Assembly: GCA_946480555.1 (NCBI GenBank)
Contig: CAMLLE010000009.1
Span: forward strand, 1 to 17,889
Reading direction: 5' to 3'
Length of the DNA: 17,889 bases
From: an uncultured Verrucomicrobia subdivision 3 bacterium
GTDB taxonomy: Bacteria > Verrucomicrobiota > Verrucomicrobiae > Limisphaerales > CAMLLE01
The translations under genes and the position numbers were made by a program. Below, piece after piece: positions 13,983-17,889 of the stretch. The notes under the pieces were generated by a model that was not told the DNA's origin, made no database searches, and saw only the letters and a list, made by a program, of their open reading frames with translations. Within the stretch, counting starts at the first letter, position 1. Every line of letters starts with the position of its first letter.

Positions 13983-16900
13983 GTGCCAGAGCTTCCTAAG
14001 TCCATGCTGGGCGGCCGCCTTTTGTGCAGCGCGGTGTTGTGTGCGGCAATTGTCTGGATTTCGTTGGCCGCTGCTGCTCAGACGGGTGACACCCATTACC
14101 TGATCGATTCCTGGGACGGCGATGATGGATTGCCGAGCAGTTCGGTCACTTCGATTGCGCAGACGCCAGAAGGTTATCTTTGGATTGCCACGTTCAATGG
14201 GCTGGCGCGTTTCGATGGCGTCCGCTTCGTTACGTTCGATCCGTTGAACACGCCGGAACTCAAGCACGCGCGTGTGTTCCGATTGTTCGTCGATCCAGAC
14301 GGCACGCTGTGGATCAACACCTACGACGGCTCGCTCACCTCGTGGCGCAATGGCCGGTTCAAGCACGAATGGCAGGGATGGTCCGGGTTGGAATGGGTGC
14401 GCAGCTTCACACGCTCGAACGAATTGGTCTTTGTGAGTGTCAGTGGCGAGTTGCTTTGGAGAACAGGTGGTGCCGGGGCCGGCGATTGGCACCGTGCGAA
14501 ACCGCCGCAGCGAACCAGCGGGCATTCGTATGCCACGGATCGTCAGGGTGTCCTTTGGTTCGTCACCCGCGAAGGTGTCCTCGCGCGGTGGGCTGGCACG
14601 AATACGGAATTGGCGGCCGTCGAAACCGGGCTGAGGATCAACTGCATCGCCGAGCACCCGGCGGGGACCGTCTGGGTGGGAACGGACCGGGGCATCTGGA
14701 GTTGGAATGGCGAACAGCTGGAAAATCGCACGCCCGCTGGCGCGGTCCCGGATGTTGGTTTGCTGTTCTTCAATCGCGATGGCAGCGGTTGGACGATGGC
14801 TGGTGACGAAGTGAGAAGATTCTCCAGCGCGGGCTGGAACGAGACGATTCCAGCCTGGGGCAAATTATTCGGCAGCCATATGCCGGCGATCAGTGTGTCG
14901 GAGGATCGATCAGGAAGTACGTGGTTCAGCCATTATGGACAGGGAGTTTTCAAGGCCGGACCCGCCGGGAAGGATCCAATTCAGATCCGCGCAGGCGATG
15001 GTTTGCCGGGGAATCGCGTGGCGTGCTGGTTTGAGGATCGCGAAGGAAACATCTGGCTTGGCGTGGATCGCGGCGGCCTGGTGCGACTGCGCGAAAAGCG
15101 TTTTCAGACGATCGGCGCGGCCGAGGGCTTGTCCACGGCCGGCGTCATGTCGCTGTGCGCCGATGAACGCGGCGCGCTTTGGTTTGGAACGTACGGCGGC
15201 GGATTGGTTCGCTGGCAGAACGGAGAACTGTCGAAGTTGAGTTCACCCACAAACATGATGCGCGACACTGCGACCCGGGACTTCTTCTTCTCGATTTATC
15301 CAGATGGCGCGCGACTGTGGTTGAGCGCTGGACGTGAAGATCTTTATCTGCTGGAGAACGGCGCGTTCACGGCGCCTGAATACGACGTTCACGGAATCAA
15401 AGCAACGCTCGTGGACGCGCAGGGCCGTGTCTGGTTTGGAAAAAAGGCCGGGCTGTCGCGGCTCAGCAATGGCGTCATCGAGAGCTTCGGGCAACGGTCG
15501 GGATTCGATCACACGGTCGGCATTCATGCGCTGGCGGAAGATGCGCGCGGGGACATTTGGGCGGGTGCCGCAAACAGCGTGCTCTATCAATATCGCGAGG
15601 GAAGGTTTGCCGCGCATAAAGCTGTGGATGCGCATTCCGGGCATTCCATCTGGTCGTTGCTGGCTGATGACGATGGCTCAATCTGGGCGGGGACTTTTCG
15701 GGGCGGCCTGCTGCGGTTTAAAGATGGGAAGTTCTCACGCTTCACCACGCGGGACGGTTTGCCGAGCGATGTGATCTGCCAGATTCTCGATGACGGCCAG
15801 GGCAAGCTCTGGCTCGGATCGCATAAAGGCATTTTCAACATTTCCAAAGCCGCTCTGCGCGATTTCCGGCACGGTTCGGGAACGTTGCTGCCGTGTGTGG
15901 CTTACGGATTGTATGATGGCTTGCCGACGTTGGAATGCTCCGGAGCATATCAGCCATCGGGGTGGCGCAGCCGTGACGGGCGTTTGTGGTTTGCGACGTT
16001 CAAGGGTGCCGTTTCGGTGAAGCCGGATGAATTGCGCGAGAATCTGGATCCGCCGCCGGTCGTAATGGAGGAAGTGCAGCTGAACGGCGAACAGGTGGAT
16101 TTGCTGGCTCTGCAATCGGATCGCAAAAGCGTGCTGCGGATTCCGCCAGGCCGGCATTATCTCGAGTTCCGCTACACCGCGCTCAGCTACGTGGCGCCGG
16201 ACAAAATTCGGTTTCGTTACCGGCTGGAAGGATTGGAAAGCGAGTGGACCGAAGTTGGTGGCCGGCGCGAAGCTTACTTCACGCATTTGCCGCCCGGCGA
16301 TTACGTGTTTCGCGTCAGCGCCTGCAAAAACGAAGGCGTATGGAATGAGCTCGGCGTGGCCCTGCCGATCAAGATTCTGCCCCACTTCTACGAAACCAGG
16401 TGGTTTCAGTTCCTGACCGGTTTGTTGCTCGTGGGCGGACTTTCCTTGAGCGTGCGGCACTTCGTGGTTCGCCGCATGCGGCGCGAAATGGAACGTCTCG
16501 AACGCCAGCGAGCCGTTGAACGGGATCGCGCCCGCATTGCCCAGGACATCCATGATGATCTGGGGGCCGGACTCACGCGGATCGGACTGGAGAGTGAAAT
16601 GGCGTGCCGCGAACAACCCGAGAAAGCCCGGGCGCGGCTGGGACAGATTGCGGACATGGCGCATGGATTGACGCATCGCATCGATGAAATCGTGTGGGCG
16701 GTCGATCCGCAGCGCGACACGCTTTCCGGTTTCATGGACTACGCGGCCGCTTACGCCGAAGATTTTCTGCGGCCGGCGGGTTTGCGTTGTCGTTTCGATG
16801 TCCCGTCGCCAATGCCCGCGCTGCATGTCGAGGCTGAGACACGCTACAACCTGTTCCTCGGCTTGAAGGAGGCATTGAACAACGTGGTCAAACATGCGTC

Positions 16901-17195
16901 CGCAACGGAAGTTCTGATCGGGCTCATTCCGGGCAAGAATGGATTCACCCTGGTGCTTGAGGACAACGGCCGCGGCCTGCACGAGAATGGGCTCAGCGAT
17001 GCGCATCGCGTTATCGGCGGACATGGCATTGGGAATCTGGAGAAGCGGCTGCAGGCAGTTGGCGGCCGATGCGTAATTCACAGTCCGGAGGGCAGGGGAA
17101 CGCGAATCGAAATGTCCGTGCGGGCGGAATCGATGAAGTCGGCTTTTATGGCGATGGGCGGGAATGGCGAAGCGGGAGAGAATCAGCCGACATGA
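13983..17195 (+). CDS. Sensor histidine kinase with two periplasmic beta-propellers (Reg_prop), Y_Y_Y and HPK7-type kinase domains
   Basis: A 1070-residue membrane sensor. The signal peptide covers about 1-35 (GTG start 13983, with GAGAG 9 bases upstream; ATG 14004 is an alternative). From about 40 to 680 I count 14 propeller-blade repeats with the signature DG-x-LW-x-GT-x-x-G, for example REGNIWLGVDRGGLVRLREK and DDGSIWAGTFRGGLLRFKDG, giving two seven-bladed propellers. The Y_Y_Y domain follows (about 725-790: EFRYTALSYVAPDKIRFRYR), then one membrane helix (about 807-829) and a HisKA_3 dimerisation helix with H857 in ARIAQDIHDDLGAGLTRI. The ATPase shows the N-box EALNNVVKHA and G-boxes EDNGRGL and GGHGIGNLEKRL. 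There is no receiver domain, unlike the one-protein hybrids of Bacteroidetes; the separate regulator overlaps its stop. The ligand is unknown; relatives often sense polysaccharide fragments. Confidence 0.95.
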   Translation: MPELPKSMLGGRLLCSAVLCAAIVWISLAAAAQTGDTHYLIDSWDGDDGLPSSSVTSIAQTPEGYLWIATFNGLARFDGVRFVTFDPLNTPELKHARVFRLFVDPDGTLWINTYDGSLTSWRNGRFKHEWQGWSGLEWVRSFTRSNELVFVSVSGELLWRTGGAGAGDWHRAKPPQRTSGHSYATDRQGVLWFVTREGVLARWAGTNTELAAVETGLRINCIAEHPAGTVWVGTDRGIWSWNGEQLENRTPAGAVPDVGLLFFNRDGSGWTMAGDEVRRFSSAGWNETIPAWGKLFGSHMPAISVSEDRSGSTWFSHYGQGVFKAGPAGKDPIQIRAGDGLPGNRVACWFEDREGNIWLGVDRGGLVRLREKRFQTIGAAEGLSTAGVMSLCADERGALWFGTYGGGLVRWQNGELSKLSSPTNMMRDTATRDFFFSIYPDGARLWLSAGREDLYLLENGAFTAPEYDVHGIKATLVDAQGRVWFGKKAGLSRLSNGVIESFGQRSGFDHTVGIHALAEDARGDIWAGAANSVLYQYREGRFAAHKAVDAHSGHSIWSLLADDDGSIWAGTFRGGLLRFKDGKFSRFTTRDGLPSDVICQILDDGQGKLWLGSHKGIFNISKAALRDFRHGSGTLLPCVAYGLYDGLPTLECSGAYQPSGWRSRDGRLWFATFKGAVSVKPDELRENLDPPPVVMEEVQLNGEQVDLLALQSDRKSVLRIPPGRHYLEFRYTALSYVAPDKIRFRYRLEGLESEWTEVGGRREAYFTHLPPGDYVFRVSACKNEGVWNELGVALPIKILPHFYETRWFQFLTGLLLVGGLSLSVRHFVVRRMRREMERLERQRAVERDRARIAQDIHDDLGAGLTRIGLESEMACREQPEKARARLGQIADMAHGLTHRIDEIVWAVDPQRDTLSGFMDYAAAYAEDFLRPAGLRCRFDVPSPMPALHVEAETRYNLFLGLKEALNNVVKHASATEVLIGLIPGKNGFTLVLEDNGRGLHENGLSDAHRVIGGHGIGNLEKRLQAVGGRCVIHSPEGRGTRIEMSVRAESMKSAFMAMGGNGEAGENQPT

Positions 17196-17821
17196 GCATT
17201 TCGGTCTCGATTGTGGAAGACAACGCGGAGTTGCGCGGCAGCCTGGCGCGATTGATCAGGGATTCACCCGGATTCAGCTACCTCAGCGACCATGCCACTG
17301 CCGAGAGTGCGCTTCGGGAGATTCCGAAGCTGAACCCCAACGTGGTGCTGATGGACATCAACCTGCCGGCGATGAACGGCGTCGAATGTGTCCGGCGTTT
17401 GAAGTCGCTCGCGCCAAAGACACAATTCCTCATGCTCACCGTTTACAACAAGACGGAAACCATCTTTGAAGCGTTGACCGCCGGGGCGACCGGTTACCTG
17501 CTCAAGCAAAGTGGATCGGACGATTTGATGGCGGCGATTCGCGACGTCCACGAAGGCGGTTCGCCGATCAACAGCAGCATTGCGCGGAAGATTGTGGAAT
17601 CATTTCAGCGCAGCGCGGCGCCGGGAAAGGAGACTGCAAATCTGTCGCCGCGCGAGAAGGAAGTCCTCGATCTGCTGGCGAAGGGATACCTCTACAAGGA
17701 AATCTCAGACAAGATCGGCTTGAGCTTCTCCACGGTGCGGACGCACGTTCGCCACATTTACGAGAAGCTCCACGTCCGTTCCCGCACGGAAGCCGTGGCC
17801 AAGCACCTGCAGCGGACCTGA
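17192..17821 (+). CDS. NarL/FixJ-type response regulator (REC + LuxR helix-turn-helix)
   Basis: A 209-residue regulator starting at the ATG at 17192, which overlaps the kinase stop as ATGA; GGGAGAG lies about 11 bases upstream. A start at 17069 would add 41 unrelated residues inside the kinase gene. The receiver domain shows acidic E9/D10 (IVEDN), phospho-acceptor D55 (VVLMDINLP), T83 (LMLTVY) and K105 (GYLLKQS), a complete set. The LuxR-type DNA-binding domain (about 148-207) has LSPREKEVLDLLAKGYLYKE, then SFSTVRTHVRHIYEKLHV. It should be phosphorylated by the upstream HPK7-type kinase and act on DNA as a dimer. Target genes are not evident; no matching operator is recognised here. Confidence 0.96.
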   Translation: MSISVSIVEDNAELRGSLARLIRDSPGFSYLSDHATAESALREIPKLNPNVVLMDINLPAMNGVECVRRLKSLAPKTQFLMLTVYNKTETIFEALTAGATGYLLKQSGSDDLMAAIRDVHEGGSPINSSIARKIVESFQRSAAPGKETANLSPREKEVLDLLAKGYLYKEISDKIGLSFSTVRTHVRHIYEKLHVRSRTEAVAKHLQRT

Positions 17822-17846
17822 GCCGGTTTCAAGATTCGTTGTAGCG

Positions 17847-17889
17847 GTCTGTGTTCATCGGAGGTCGAAATCCGTGGTCGAACTTCTCG
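17847..17889. repeat. Repeat-like intergenic sequence at the right edge
   Basis: After the regulator stop, GGTCGAA occurs twice (17863-17869 and 17876-17882) within a stretch with a TCTGTGTTCATCGGAGG-like phrase. It resembles the short phased repeats elsewhere in the window but is cut by the edge. No gene or clear terminator is seen in 17822-17889. Confidence 0.25.

Noticed and set aside
15735..17081. Open frame of about 448 codons on the minus strand opposite the sensor kinase
   Set aside because: It is a product of high GC and codon bias. The plus frame carries complete kinase and propeller motifs and the antisense frame shows no recognisable family.

Overview
The window looks like chromosomal DNA of a GC-rich, didermal bacterium, most likely a member of the Verrucomicrobiota (Pedosphaera/Limisphaerales type). 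This is an inference. It rests on the general protein character, a giant beta-propeller sensor kinase, the scarcity of Shine-Dalgarno sequences in front of lead genes, and short phased 7- and 9-base intergenic repeats. No rRNA or other marker fixes the taxon. There are no CRISPR arrays, transposases or phage genes.

Layout. (1) 1-616, minus strand: a marR-type regulator with a compact promoter/operator, overlapping by ATGA a second gene cut by the window edge. (2) 744-1823, minus: an exported DUF362 protein, divergent at very short distance from (3) 1836-3539, plus: a TPR lipoprotein. (4) 3717-6280, plus: a CvpA-type membrane protein, then DNA primase (dnaG), with an inverted array of 9-base units between them. 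(5) 6258-7433, minus: a 4Fe-4S RlmD-type 23S rRNA m5U methyltransferase whose 3' end overlaps dnaG tail-to-tail. (6) 7645-9019, plus: a tightly coupled cupin / methyltransferase / SnoaL-like trio preceded by a terminator-like hairpin. (7) 9185-9715: an exported PrxQ/Bcp peroxiredoxin. (8) 9786-12374: a LuxE-like acyl-protein synthetase and a LuxC-like acyl-CoA reductase, separated by a tandem heptamer array. Together they could form a fatty-acid reductase making aldehyde, without any luciferase in the window. (9) 12447-12800 queD, 12858-12932 tRNA-Glu(CUC) and 12992-13816 another methyltransferase. (10) 13983-17821: a two-component pair, a 1070-residue periplasmic double-propeller HPK7-type histidine kinase and a NarL-type response regulator overlapping by ATGA.

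Expression. All four close same-strand junctions use a 4-base ATGA overlap. Purine-rich Shine-Dalgarno candidates are seen ahead of the coupled downstream genes, best at the gene starting at 146. Several lead genes (marR, possibly luxE-like and the TPR gene) have -10-like hexamers so close to the start codon that leaderless mRNAs are plausible.

The least ordinary things here are the phased heptamer/nonamer repeats, which also occur inside the luxE-like coding sequence, the luxC/luxE-like pair without luciferase, and the possible leaderless/SD-led division of start sites. No stretch longer than 300 bases lacks a gene.
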